Below, one piece after another: positions 26,482-34,911 of a stretch of DNA of 64,000 nucleotides. The notes under the pieces were generated by a model, which saw only the letters and a list, made by a program, of their open reading frames with translations, did no database searches and was not told where the DNA came from. The stretch's first letter is position 1. The number at the start of each line of letters is the position of its first letter. The translations under genes and the position numbers were made by a program. This DNA comes from Flavobacterium sp. SLB02 (GTDB taxonomy: Bacteria > Bacteroidota > Bacteroidia > Flavobacteriales > Flavobacteriaceae): NCBI RefSeq assembly GCF_009664855.1, contig NZ_CP045928.1, forward strand, positions 1,006,695-1,070,694, written 5' to 3'.

Positions 26482-26523
26482 GTTAGTAAGTTTTATTTTG
26501 AGTTAAGTTTAAGTTTGAGCAAT

Positions 26524-26554
26524 AAACCCGATAGCTGTAAAAGTTATCGGGTTT
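26524..26554 (+). terminator. Intrinsic terminator of the PUL operon
   Basis: AAACCCGATA / TATCGGGTTT form a 10-bp stem with an 11-nt loop, followed by a T-rich tail. It lies 42 bases after the GH97 stop. Confidence 0.8.
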
Positions 26555-26721
26555 GTTATATTTTTAAAGTGTCAGATTGAAAAATCAATAAACGAACTTT
26601 GTATTACTGAGTATTTTATGAGAAAAAATAGTAGCGAACTTTGGGGTTGTTTTTTTTCTTCATTTCATGACAATCTAACTAAAATCAAAAATTATAATAT
26701 CTTATATGGTTTAAGATTTTA

Positions 26722-27639
26722 TTAATGTTTGTAAAACTTTACATGATTTCCAAAGGCATATGTTGCAGTTAATGTTGGGCCATTGTATCCCCATTTAAAA
26801 TAACCGTTTAGTCTTTCTTTTTCTGCATCAACCCGAATGTTTAAGCCTGTGTAACCCGCTGTTAAACTAAAGTTTTTGTAGACATTATACAATACAGATA
26901 AATTATAGCTTAAAATACGTCCGTCGATATTGTCTATTTTAATGGCGAAGTAATTGACATTGGCATAGAGTCCCCATTTTTTTGCTAATACAATTTCTGT
27001 CCAAAGTCCCAGATCAGGAAGAGGTGCAGTAAAATCAAAATCGTCCCTGTATTCTACTGCAGCAGTAACTCCTTCTAGTTTTATCCCAACATCAGCAAGC
27101 ATGATGTGCGCCCCTATAAGTGCCCCAATTTCGTACTTGGGTTTAGATACAAAAGCGTATCCGTAGGTAATTCGATAAATTTGGTTGTCCATAAAAGCTG
27201 AAACTCTCGCATTTACAGGATAGGTATGATCACCAAATTCTATTTCTTTTTGAAGGGTTTTGCTGGCGGTTCTTTTCAAATAAAAGTATTCTGCACCAAG
27301 TCTTGATCTTCTTGAAATTCTCCATTCAAATGCACCAGCAAATGATGTGGTATTTTTGTTAAATCCAAGATCTTTTTCAAAATCAATCATGTTTCCAAAA
27401 TCACCATTATTACTTCCCACTTCTACCTGTGTATTATTGGTGGGAAAAAAAACACCGGCAGTTACTTTAAATCGTCGGCCGTGCCATGTTAAATCTGCTG
27501 GATCATAATCCTGGGGTGGAGCCTCTGAATTATTTTGTAATGTAGGTAAAGGTTTTTCTACCATTATCTCGGCAGTAGTCTGAGCCTGAATTGTAGTGAA
27601 GAAGAGGGAAACTATCAAAAAATAAAATAATTTTTTCAT
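26722..27639 (-). CDS. Outer-membrane beta-barrel protein
   Basis: A 305-residue exported protein with a clear signal peptide ending TTIQAQ (residue 20). The mature part begins with a Pro-rich, flexible segment (PPQDYDPADLTWHGRRF). Alternating hydrophobic strands follow, such as RFKVTAGVFFPTNN, SRLGAEYFYLKR, GLYANVNYFAIKI, LSVLYNVYKNFSLTAGYTG and a last strand LTATYAFGNHVKF. This looks like an 8- to 12-strand outer-membrane barrel. I see no family-specific motif. It converges on the PUL operon but is not part of it. The function is unknown; transport or structural roles are possible. Confidence 0.7.
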   Translation of the reverse strand: MKKLFYFLIVSLFFTTIQAQTTAEIMVEKPLPTLQNNSEAPPQDYDPADLTWHGRRFKVTAGVFFPTNNTQVEVGSNNGDFGNMIDFEKDLGFNKNTTSFAGAFEWRISRRSRLGAEYFYLKRTASKTLQKEIEFGDHTYPVNARVSAFMDNQIYRITYGYAFVSKPKYEIGALIGAHIMLADVGIKLEGVTAAVEYRDDFDFTAPLPDLGLWTEIVLAKKWGLYANVNYFAIKIDNIDGRILSYNLSVLYNVYKNFSLTAGYTGLNIRVDAEKERLNGYFKWGYNGPTLTATYAFGNHVKFYKH

Positions 27640-28073
27640 GAGACTTATTTTTAGATTTTATTGATAAAATTTTAACATTTAAAGTTAACAAAAAAAATCA
27701 TTCATTTTTCGTTTTAGAGTTTATAATTTGAATAATTTATCTGAATATCAGTATATTATGTTTTTTGTGGGTGTTGTCTCTACAGGTAATCAATCTAAAT
27801 AATTAGCTCTAGTTTATTTAGAATCCTTTTGTTTCCAGGAAAATGTTTGGCAAAAACATCTCTCGCACACGTGAGTCGCCTGATAGATTAGAGCAAGCTA
27901 CCAAAGTAGCGCGGATAGTTCAATAGCGTACTGATAAGAGTGACTCTAGGGCAAAGTAAATTTGCCCTCTTATCGAATGGTGATAAGCCCAACTTTTTTA
28001 AAGGTTCTAAATGACTAAGTTTTATAAGTTCTAAGTTTTATAAGTTCTAAGTTTTGTATTTGTAAAGTTTTAA
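27640..28073. other. Intergenic region with nested RNA-like hairpins
   Basis: No coding gene is visible. From about 27855 to 27990 the base composition is less AT-rich than the surroundings. AGGGCAAA/TTTGCCCT (27948-27968) forms an 8-bp hairpin. GATAAGAG (27933-27940) can pair with CTCTTATC (27967-27974) around it, and CTTATC (27969-27974) can instead pair with GATAAG (27982-27987), so two folds compete. A stretch at 27910-27925 resembles part of a tRNA D-arm, but no cloverleaf can be completed. Confidence 0.4.
28020..28051. repeat. Two tandem copies of a 16-nt unit
   Basis: The unit TTTTATAAGTTCTAAG occurs at 28020-28035 and 28036-28051 without a mismatch. A degenerate third copy (AAAGGTTCTAAATGACTAAG) precedes them. 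It lies about 40 bases upstream of the promoter at 28093-28121. Confidence 0.75.
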
Positions 28074-28092
28074 TTGCGAAGTAATAAAGGTT

Positions 28093-28121
28093 TTGTTTTT
28101 AAAATGGATTCTCTATATTTG
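28093..28121 (+). promoter_or_regulatory. Full Bacteroidota-type promoter
   Basis: TTG (28093-28095), an 18-base spacer and TATATTTG (28114-28121) match both the -33 and -7 consensus. The ATG of the membrane protein follows 22 bases later at 28143. This excludes the longer frame starting at 28074. Confidence 0.7.
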
Positions 28122-28142
28122 AGTGTAAATCTGAAAACAATT

Positions 28143-29315
28143 ATGGATAAAAAATTAAAACAATACCTTGTAAAGTCTTTCGTAGTACTATTATTGATTC
28201 ATCTGGGCTATTTTTTATATGGCTATTTTAAGTTTGAAGGAATTGGGAATATCGATATTTATACTGAGTTTTACAGGTTTAAGTTTTATGATGATGTCTC
28301 TATTTCCCACTTTTTTATAACGGGTTTGTTTTTGCTTTTCTTTCTGATTTTTTTACTTAAAAATCATTCGAAACAAAATTATTCTTTTACAAATCTGCTT
28401 AAAATAGGAGCTTTATTATTGCTGATTTCGTTCTTTAGTTTTTCATTTTTTGTTAGTTATAGTTTTGGAATGAACGCTAAGATGAGAACGGAATTGTCTG
28501 AATACAAACTTAATAAGGACAAAACTTTACTAAATGTTTTACGTCCGTTTTTGTATAATTATACGTCGTATAGTTCAGAGAAATTATTTAATCCGCTTAA
28601 TATTTTATATCCAAAACCATATCCAGTTATGGAGGTTGTTGACAGTGTGATGATTCAGAACGATAATTATATTACCGAAACGAATTATTATAGCATTGAT
28701 ACTTTGAAGATGTTAACGACGGATTTGAATAAAGTTTCGTCTGCAACCAGTACGATTTTGGATAGTATTGGTTTTGGTAAAAAAGAACTTTTGGAGCGTA
28801 TCATCAAGAAGAATGTTATAAAAGACAGTACTGAAATTATCTACAAAGGTATGCGTGTAAATCCTGACTACGATGAGAATATTTGCATCTTTGTAGAAAA
28901 TAAAGCTTTGTACAAGCCTGTAAATGGTGTTGCGATAGAGAAACAACAATATGATGCTGCGGTAAAGAGATACAAGCTGCTTTATAAAATTAAGCAGGAT
29001 TCGTTACTATATAATTTTAAGCAACTGGATACGCTTTTAAGGAAATACAAAATCGAAACAAGCCTGATGCCTAAAGATTTGGCGAAAGATGTCAGATTTT
29101 ATCAAAGTCATGCCAATGAACCTTTAAACGCGATAAGAAATAATTTTGACAGAAAGGCGCTAACAGACAAATTTAATACTCTGGAGCGATTATTCTATGA
29201 ACCAAAATATCTTCACCCGACTATTATCGAAATCTTCTTTGGCGTTGTTTTTGGCGCGTGGCTGATAGGTTTCTTGATTTATATTTTGTTTAATTATAAA
29301 AGAAAAACAGTATAA
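28143..29315 (+). CDS. Unrecognised membrane protein with large extracytoplasmic domain
   Basis: A 390-residue protein, starting MDKKLKQYLVKSFVVLLLIH. It has hydrophobic segments at about 10-30, 60-78, 90-115 and 360-385. Between the third and the last lies a loop of about 245 residues that is rich in Tyr, Asn and Lys and contains helical heptad-like stretches (KRYKLLYKIKQDSLLYNFKQ). I recognise no domain. The start is set by the strong promoter at 28093-28121. It stands alone, with the next gene on the opposite strand. It could be a sensor or envelope-structure protein, but nothing in the sequence shows this. Confidence 0.6.
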   Translation: MDKKLKQYLVKSFVVLLLIHLGYFLYGYFKFEGIGNIDIYTEFYRFKFYDDVSISHFFITGLFLLFFLIFLLKNHSKQNYSFTNLLKIGALLLLISFFSFSFFVSYSFGMNAKMRTELSEYKLNKDKTLLNVLRPFLYNYTSYSSEKLFNPLNILYPKPYPVMEVVDSVMIQNDNYITETNYYSIDTLKMLTTDLNKVSSATSTILDSIGFGKKELLERIIKKNVIKDSTEIIYKGMRVNPDYDENICIFVENKALYKPVNGVAIEKQQYDAAVKRYKLLYKIKQDSLLYNFKQLDTLLRKYKIETSLMPKDLAKDVRFYQSHANEPLNAIRNNFDRKALTDKFNTLERLFYEPKYLHPTIIEIFFGVVFGAWLIGFLIYILFNYKRKTV

Positions 29316-29390
29316 ATAAACATCAAATGGAGCTTTTTATTTTTTGACATTTAAATTGATTTTGCCATTACCATTGTCATTTAAAATTTG

Positions 29391-29825
29391 TTAAACCCTA
29401 TTGTAATCGGCTTTCCAGTGCACGATGGCTTTTTTTATGGCATCTCCGCTCAGGTTGTTTTTCAGCGCATCTTCTACAAGTGGCAATAGTTCATCATCCG
29501 GAGCAAAACGAAGGCCGAAAATTTGATCGTCGGTTAGTTTGTATTCGATTTCCTCAAATCTTTTTCCGGTAAGGGTAAAATAACGGTAGCGAAGTTCGAG
29601 ACGCACGATTCGGTTTTGAAGAATTAGGGCATAATGCTGACGCAACATAAAGGCAAGGCAAAATAAAAATACAAAAACAACGCTGATAAAAGACCATATT
29701 AATGTATCGTTTGTGGTAAAAGCAAAGTAAATACTTGCTGCCAAAAATATTGTAAGAATAGGATAGTAAACAAAATGATGCGGTGTGTAAAACCGAATAT
29801 GGTTGTAGTAAGTCTGAATTTTCAT
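29391..29825 (-). CDS. DUF6526-family membrane protein
   Basis: A 144-residue protein with two adjacent membrane helices (about 20-36 and 42-60). It has the strongly conserved features of DUF6526: HIRFYTPHHFVYYP near the start, FMLRQHYALILQNRIVRLEL, the RYFTLTGKRFEEIE stretch, and LRFAPDDELLPLVEDAL near the end. The function is unknown. It is monocistronic, with a hairpin terminator upstream (29859-29889) isolating it from the glycosylase gene. The family call is from memory of the pattern. Confidence 0.75.
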   Translation of the reverse strand: MKIQTYYNHIRFYTPHHFVYYPILTIFLAASIYFAFTTNDTLIWSFISVVFVFLFCLAFMLRQHYALILQNRIVRLELRYRYFTLTGKRFEEIEYKLTDDQIFGLRFAPDDELLPLVEDALKNNLSGDAIKKAIVHWKADYNRV

Positions 29826-29858
29826 AATTATTTCGTTTATGGTGTGATATTAAAAAAC

Positions 29859-29889
29859 AAAAGCTACCCTAAAAAATAGAATAGCTTTT
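29859..29889 (-). terminator. Hairpin between glycosylase and DUF6526 genes
   Basis: AAAAGCTA and TAGCTTTT form an 8-bp stem with a 15-nt loop. On the minus strand a T-rich run follows. It lies about 200 bases past the glycosylase stop, so it is a plausible but distant terminator. Confidence 0.5.
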
Positions 29890-30096
29890 TTTCCAAAAAT
29901 AAACTAACATAACCAATGTTCTCTTTATAATTAAACTTTTTTAAAAGTTCTCTTAGTAGTATCTATAGTTAAAAAAAAGCCTCACGCTGCATTCTCTTTT
30001 TCAATGGCTTTAATTTGTTTGGTAAAATTAGTCAGGAGGTGAAAAAAAGCTGTTATATTTTAAAATGTAAATGTTATATTATTTCAACTTTTTGGG

Positions 30097-30621
30097 CTAA
30101 CGGGTTATTTTATTGTCATAAAATTTATTCTTTTCTAATTGTAATGCACTTATAATTTTCCATTGGTCTAATTTAGACTCATAGCTTTTGCTTGCATTTG
30201 CCGGGCTTGTAGAAGGTAAAGTGATGAGTTGATAATCTTTCTTTAAATGAACATATTTTTTAAAGAAAGCGGCTGCTTTTTGTCCGTTGAATAATATGGT
30301 TTTAATGTTGGGATGCTGTTCTAAAAACGTTTCGAAATCATTGGCAATCTCATTTTTTATAGCGCTGTCTAAACTCCCAACCCTGTCGCAAAACTGCAAA
30401 ACATCCCATAGGGCAATTTTGTTTTTTTGCAAAAGCGCCTTTTTAGTTTCGTAATCATTCGAAAAGTCTTCCTTATAAATCGCGAACATGAATTTCCAGA
30501 AATTATTTTGGTTATGGCCATAATATTGGTTGAGTTCTAATGATTTTGTTCCGGGCATTGTGCCTAAAATCAAAACATTAGCATCATTATGGGCTATAGG
30601 GGCGAAAGAAAAACTTTTCAT
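30097..30621 (-). CDS. DNA-deoxyinosine glycosylase (uracil-DNA glycosylase superfamily)
   Basis: A 174-residue DNA repair enzyme of UDG superfamily family 6 type. The N-terminal motif is LILGTMPGTKSLELNQYYGH (residues 17-36), then NNFWKFM. A second conserved part is IALWDVLQFCDRVGSLDSAI, and the C-terminal LPSTSPAN motif corresponds to the DNA-contact loop of the superfamily. Such enzymes remove hypoxanthine from DNA after adenine deamination. A longer frame exists, but ATG 30621 (MKSFSFAPIA) fits the family start, and the extra 20 residues are not conserved-looking. It diverges from an AraC gene 220 bases away. Confidence 0.85.
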   Translation of the reverse strand: MKSFSFAPIAHNDANVLILGTMPGTKSLELNQYYGHNQNNFWKFMFAIYKEDFSNDYETKKALLQKNKIALWDVLQFCDRVGSLDSAIKNEIANDFETFLEQHPNIKTILFNGQKAAAFFKKYVHLKKDYQLITLPSTSPANASKSYESKLDQWKIISALQLEKNKFYDNKITR

Positions 30622-30841
30622 ATATGATATACTAATTCTAGCAGAAAGGTAAAAAAAATTACTGTTAAAAACATCATCCATAAGTAATTATAAAACAATT
30701 TAGAAAAATTATATAACATACGTGGCTGACTTGTGAGCGAACTTTGATTCGTAGATTTTTAGAAATCCTATACCATAAAACGGACTTTCTTTTTTTTTGT
30801 AAATCTATATAAAATGATGTTGAATTTAAATCCCATGCAAG

Positions 30842-31867
30842 ATGAAAATAGTTACTATAAACACAGAAAGAATTCAAAATATTTTTGATGAATTACATAC
30901 AAACTTCGGCGGTAAAGTAACTTTTGATTTAGACCAATACACGCTTGAAACCAACAATAGTTTTGCAAAAGGTGCTATAATTGGTGCCTCTTTTAATGAT
31001 AATATTTCCTACGTTCAGTTCGATATGACTTTTGCTTCGGATGTTCGAATGGATATTGTAAATCCTATAGAATCACCGGTTTATTTTGCCTATTGTTCTA
31101 AAGGAAGTTTGTCGCATAGTTTTGGCACTACTGGCGAAGAGCGAAAATTTAAAACATTTCAGACCGCTATTGTCACCTCAAAGAAAAATCAGGATAATGT
31201 CCTGTTTTTCGAAAAAGAAAAAAAAACAAAATTTACCTTAATAATAGTAGGAACTCAGGTTTTGCACCAAAACCCGGACAATTCTCTGAATCAGAAAGTA
31301 AAAGAAACTTTCTTTGAAACTGAGGCTGTTCAGGATTTCTTTTACGTGGGTTCTTATAACCTGAAAATTGCCGAAAAAATCGAACAATTGAATGCCATTA
31401 CTCAAACCGGAATTGTTAGGAATCTTCTAAAAGAAGGAATTCTGCGCATCATCCTGGCAATGGAAATTCAACAGCATACAGACGATTTAAGTATGAATTC
31501 TAAAGATACAAATTGCCTGACGCTACGCGAAATGGAGGAAATAAAAGAACTCTCTGAAGCCATCAAAGCCAATCCGGAGGAAGCTTTTACCATTAAATCC
31601 CTAAGCAAAAAATCAGGTTTATCGCCAAACAAATTACAGGAAGGTTTTAAACTGATACACAACAGAACCGTTAACGATTATATTACCCACATGCGCGTTC
31701 TAAAAGCTGAAATCTTAATCAGAACTTCTGATCTTAATATATCCGAAATCGTTTATTGTATTGGTTTTACCAGCAGAAGCTATTTTTCAAAAATATTCAA
31801 ACAAAAATTCAATTGCAGCCCAAAAGAATATAAATTCAATTTGAATCCACTGGCTATAACAGCTTGA
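30842..31867 (+). CDS. AraC-family transcriptional regulator
   Basis: A 341-residue regulator with an N-terminal sensing domain (about 1-220), a linker, and a C-terminal double helix-turn-helix of AraC type. The first HTH is FTIKSLSKKSGLSPNKLQEG, followed by the linker helix DYITHMRVLKAEIL. The second HTH is NISEIVYCIGFTSRSYFSKI and ends with the family hallmark FKQKFNCSPKEYK. No target gene is adjacent, so it may act elsewhere. The ATG is preceded by ATCCCATGCAAG with no clear promoter motif. Confidence 0.88.
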   Translation: MKIVTINTERIQNIFDELHTNFGGKVTFDLDQYTLETNNSFAKGAIIGASFNDNISYVQFDMTFASDVRMDIVNPIESPVYFAYCSKGSLSHSFGTTGEERKFKTFQTAIVTSKKNQDNVLFFEKEKKTKFTLIIVGTQVLHQNPDNSLNQKVKETFFETEAVQDFFYVGSYNLKIAEKIEQLNAITQTGIVRNLLKEGILRIILAMEIQQHTDDLSMNSKDTNCLTLREMEEIKELSEAIKANPEEAFTIKSLSKKSGLSPNKLQEGFKLIHNRTVNDYITHMRVLKAEILIRTSDLNISEIVYCIGFTSRSYFSKIFKQKFNCSPKEYKFNLNPLAITA

Positions 31868-32212
31868 TTAAAAATTGCTAAGTCGCTAAGATTTTGAGTT
31901 GCTAAGTTTTTTGACATGCAAACAATTATATTAAGACATACATCTGCTTCTTTTTTTATGTTTATAATTTTCTTTAGGAGCTGCTTACTTTGTCTATTGG
32001 CTTTGATCGAGTCCTGTGATCTGTTTCAGTCTTTTGTGCTAAACATCACTACAAAATGATTTCCATTACCATCAGGGCTATGAGACTCGTTTTCATAAAA
32101 TAGTTTCTTTTATTTTTAAGTATTTCAAAAAAAGGAAGATTATTAGCAACTTAGAACCTTGCTATGTAAAAAATATATACATTTGTATAATTAGTTATGT
32201 AATTGATTATAT
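31868..32212. other. 345-base intergenic region with TTGCTAAG words
   Basis: No gene is seen. TTGCTAAG (31874-31881), CGCTAAG and TTGCTAAG (about 31898-31905) follow the AraC stop. TTAGCAACTTAGAA (32143-32156) lies 57 bases before the MarR-GNAT gene, and the same 14-base word recurs at 33201-33214 behind it. The repeat family thus brackets that gene. Confidence 0.5.
32159..32189 (+). promoter_or_regulatory. Promoter and candidate operator of the MarR-GNAT gene
   Basis: TTG (32159-32161), a 16-base spacer and TACATTTG (32178-32185) form a slightly short promoter. The -7 element is embedded in an inverted repeat TATACA-TT-TGTATA (32176-32189), a likely binding site for the MarR part of the protein encoded 24 bases downstream. 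Confidence 0.55.
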
Positions 32213-33163
32213 ATGGAATTTTTCGACAAAGTAGGCAAGGTGGCTTTAGGAAGTCGCTTACGTTTAATGACGGCAATTATCACAGATGATGCTGCCAAAA
32301 TATATGAGGCTTATGGTATGACTTTTATGCCAAAATGGTTTCCTGTTTTTTATACCCTTATGGATGAAAGGGAAATAACCATTACAGAAATTGCCAACGA
32401 AATTGGTCATTCGCAACCATCGGTAAGTAAAATTATTCAGGAAATGATCACTGCCGGATTGGTAGAAGAAAGCCTGAAAAGCAGTGATAAGCGTAGAAAT
32501 ATTGTGGGTCTTACAGCGCAAGGATGGGAATTTTCAAAAGAATTAAAACTACAATTAAAAGATGTAGAAGCAGCAGTTGACAGCTTAATAACCGAATCAA
32601 AACACAATCTTTGGGCAGCATTGGAAGAATGGGAGTTTCTATTAGAACAAAAAAGCCTTTTTAAAAGAGTAAACCAAGCAAAGAAAAAGCGCGAAAGCCA
32701 GGATGTGCAAATTGTAGCATTCGAACCTCAGTATCTCGAAGCTTTCAAATCCTTAAACATAGAATGGATTTCGACTTACTTCGAAATGGAAGAAGCTGAT
32801 TATAAAGCTTTAGACAATCCTGAGCAATATATCTTAAACAAGGGCGGAAAAATTCTGGTGGCTTTGTACCGTAATGAACCCGTAGGAGTTTGTGCACTTA
32901 TTAAAATGAAGGATTCCAACTATGATTTTGAAATGGCAAAAATGGCGGTTTCGCCAAAAGCCCAGGGAAAAAATATTGGCTTTTTATTAGGTCAGGCAAT
33001 CGTAAACACGGCCAAAGAACTGGGGGCAAACAAAATATATCTGGAAAGTAATACGATCCTGAAACCCGCCATTAACTTGTATTACAAATTAGGTTTCCAG
33101 AGAGTATATGGTTTAGCAACACCTTATAAACGTTGCAATATTCAGATGGAGTTAATTGTTTAA
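32213..33163 (+). CDS. MarR-GNAT fusion: winged-helix regulator with acetyltransferase domain
   Basis: A 316-residue two-domain protein. Residues 1-155 form a MarR winged helix (ITITEIANEIGHSQPSVSKI as recognition helix, SSDKRRNIVGLTAQG as the wing). Residues 165-316 form a GNAT acetyltransferase with the acetyl-CoA loop AVSPKAQGKNIGFLLGQAI and the C-terminal NLYYKLGFQRV strand-helix. Such natural fusions are known in several phyla. They may link acetylation of a small molecule to gene control. The promoter carries an overlapping inverted repeat, so autoregulation is likely. A two-way terminator follows. Confidence 0.88.
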   Translation: MEFFDKVGKVALGSRLRLMTAIITDDAAKIYEAYGMTFMPKWFPVFYTLMDEREITITEIANEIGHSQPSVSKIIQEMITAGLVEESLKSSDKRRNIVGLTAQGWEFSKELKLQLKDVEAAVDSLITESKHNLWAALEEWEFLLEQKSLFKRVNQAKKKRESQDVQIVAFEPQYLEAFKSLNIEWISTYFEMEEADYKALDNPEQYILNKGGKILVALYRNEPVGVCALIKMKDSNYDFEMAKMAVSPKAQGKNIGFLLGQAIVNTAKELGANKIYLESNTILKPAINLYYKLGFQRVYGLATPYKRCNIQMELIV

Positions 33164-33165
33164 AA

Positions 33166-33210
33166 AAGTTGCTAAGTTGCTAAGAAAAAAACTTAGAGAC
33201 TTAGCAACTT
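33166..33210. terminator. Bidirectional hairpin between convergent genes
   Basis: AAGTTGCTAAGT (33166-33177) and ACTTAGCAACTT (33199-33210) pair perfectly over 12 bases. After a 2-nt mismatch, CTAAG/CTTAG adds five more pairs around an A7 loop. It is the only sequence between two convergent genes, and is built from the TTGCTAAG repeat word. Confidence 0.7.
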
Positions 33211-33220
33211 AGAATCTTAT

Positions 33221-34420
33221 TTATCTCCCAAAACGATAATACTCTAAATCCTGATTCTTTTTATTATTAATAGAATCCATAATCGAGTTCATGCCTATAA
33301 CGCTAAAGGTGATCCCATTTCCTCCAAAGCCCAGAACGTAGTGTTCGTTTTTGTTGGGGTCTGGTTTTCCAAAATAAGGTAAGCCATCTTTGGTTTCTCC
33401 AAAAGTTCCTGCCCAGGAATAATCAATTTTAAAATCGATCTTGGGGAATTTTCTCTTAAAATGCCTTAAAAGATATTGCTCTTTTTTAGGCAATAATTTA
33501 TCACGTTTTTTTGCATCTTTAAAATCCTCATCGCCGCCGCCCATTATAATCCTGTTATCTGCGGTTACTCTAAAATACAAATAGGGTGAAGAAGTATCCC
33601 AAAAAATGGCATTTTTAAAGCCTGCTGGTAAAACTTCTAAATTCTCTGAGGCAATGACAAACGTACTTTTTAAGTCTACTACCTTCTCGGCTAGTGTTTC
33701 GGTGCTTTCGTAACCGCTGCAATGAATAATATGTTCTGCGGTGATGGTGAATTTATTTTCGGTATGGGCAATAGATTTTGCTTTTTGATGGTGGATCGAG
33801 GTAATATTGGTACGGTCATAGATAAGCATTCCCTTTTTTTTGCAGTAATGCAGCAAGTCATTGGCAAGTTTATAAGGATCCATAACCGCTGCAGTTTTAG
33901 ATTCTATCGCTGCAATGGCATTTAAGCCCATTTTTTCAAGATCCCATCGTTCGAGCCAGTTAACATCAAATCCGTGTTCTTTTCGGCATTTAAATTCGTT
34001 CTTTAAAAACGGAATATCCTTTTTTAAAGAACAGTAATAAATACTTTTTTTAAACTCGAAATGACAGTCACTTTTTATGGTGTCTATAATAGTTCGTAAA
34101 TCAAAAATGGCTTTTTTTCCATTTTTGTAACTGTCCACAGCGCATTCTGTACCTCTAATTTTTATGAGTTGATGCAGCGGCACATCGATTTCATATTGGA
34201 GCAGGGCGGTGCTTGCGGCAGTACTTCCGTTAGCCACGTCGCGGCGATCAACTAGTATGACCTTTTTGCCTTCGGAGATTAATTTATAAGCAATTAAGGC
34301 TCCGGTAATTCCTCCGCCAATAATTAAAATTTCGGTAGTATGATCTGAATCAATAGACGGATAACTGTATGTCATGGCACTTTTTAAAGGCCAGAAAGTT
34401 TCAGAGGAACGTAGTTTCAT
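33221..34420 (-). CDS. FAD-dependent oxidoreductase (DAO/DadA type)
   Basis: A 399-residue flavoprotein of the D-amino-acid oxidase/glycine oxidase fold. The FAD-binding GxGxxG motif is ILIIGGGITGALIAYKL (about 32-48), followed by VDRRDVANGSTAASTALLQ. The C-terminal FAD contact is FGETKDGLPYFG then VLGFGGNGITFSVIG. It would oxidise an amine or amino acid, with the substrate not evident. There is no Rieske domain at the C-terminus, unlike some close relatives. Its start overlaps the stop of the iron-permease-family gene by 4 bases (ATGA), so it belongs to that operon. Confidence 0.85.
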   Translation of the reverse strand: MKLRSSETFWPLKSAMTYSYPSIDSDHTTEILIIGGGITGALIAYKLISEGKKVILVDRRDVANGSTAASTALLQYEIDVPLHQLIKIRGTECAVDSYKNGKKAIFDLRTIIDTIKSDCHFEFKKSIYYCSLKKDIPFLKNEFKCRKEHGFDVNWLERWDLEKMGLNAIAAIESKTAAVMDPYKLANDLLHYCKKKGMLIYDRTNITSIHHQKAKSIAHTENKFTITAEHIIHCSGYESTETLAEKVVDLKSTFVIASENLEVLPAGFKNAIFWDTSSPYLYFRVTADNRIIMGGGDEDFKDAKKRDKLLPKKEQYLLRHFKRKFPKIDFKIDYSWAGTFGETKDGLPYFGKPDPNKNEHYVLGFGGNGITFSVIGMNSIMDSINNKKNQDLEYYRFGR

Positions 34421-34905
34421 TTTTTGGTTATATTTCGGGTGCGTAATTTAGTTCTGTTTTTGTCTTTGCGTTCGTGCTGTTCAGAGGCTTCTGCAATAGA
34501 ATGTGAATTTCTGATGCTTTCGTCTTTTTTGGCCAACTCGCTAAGTTTATGATAATATTTCTGAACTATTATCATTTCTTCTTCGGTCATACTTTCAATA
34601 TCAACCAGACTGTTGCTGGAATATTCATTTGAAGCCACCAATTCATTTAATTTTAATTGAATCGCAAGTGAATCTTTGTTTTGGGCTTTCTGAATAAGGA
34701 AAACCATCAAAAAGGTAATAATTGTTGTTCCGGTATTAATGACCAGCTGCCAGGTTTCGGAGTAATCAAAAATAGGTCCTGAAACTGCCCAAACTACTAC
34801 AATTAAAAATGCACCTATAAAAGCGGTTGTACTTCCTGCTGCTTTAGAAACGTGGGTTGCAAACTTTTCGAAAGAACTGCCTTTCTTTTGTTTTTTAGTT
34901 TTCAT
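34417..34905 (-). CDS. Low-affinity iron permease family protein
   Basis: A 162-residue inner-membrane protein with two close membrane helices (about 27-46 and 55-72: TAFIGAFLIVVVWAVSGPIF, then TWQLVINTGTTIITFLMVFL). The family hallmark IQKAQNKDSLAIQLKLNEL follows. The C-terminal part is cytoplasmic and strongly charged. This matches the low-affinity iron permease family (PF04120). Iron transport by bacterial members is not well proven. It lies 6 bases after the AsmA gene and overlaps the oxidoreductase, so the three are probably one transcript. Confidence 0.88.
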   Translation of the reverse strand: MKTKKQKKGSSFEKFATHVSKAAGSTTAFIGAFLIVVVWAVSGPIFDYSETWQLVINTGTTIITFLMVFLIQKAQNKDSLAIQLKLNELVASNEYSSNSLVDIESMTEEEMIIVQKYYHKLSELAKKDESIRNSHSIAEASEQHERKDKNRTKLRTRNITKK

Positions 34906-34911
34906 TTGAAT

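Noticed and set aside
27880..27975. tRNA-like sequence (GCGCGGATAGTTCAATAG)
   Set aside because: It looks like a D-arm fragment, but no acceptor stem, anticodon arm or TTC arm can be completed.
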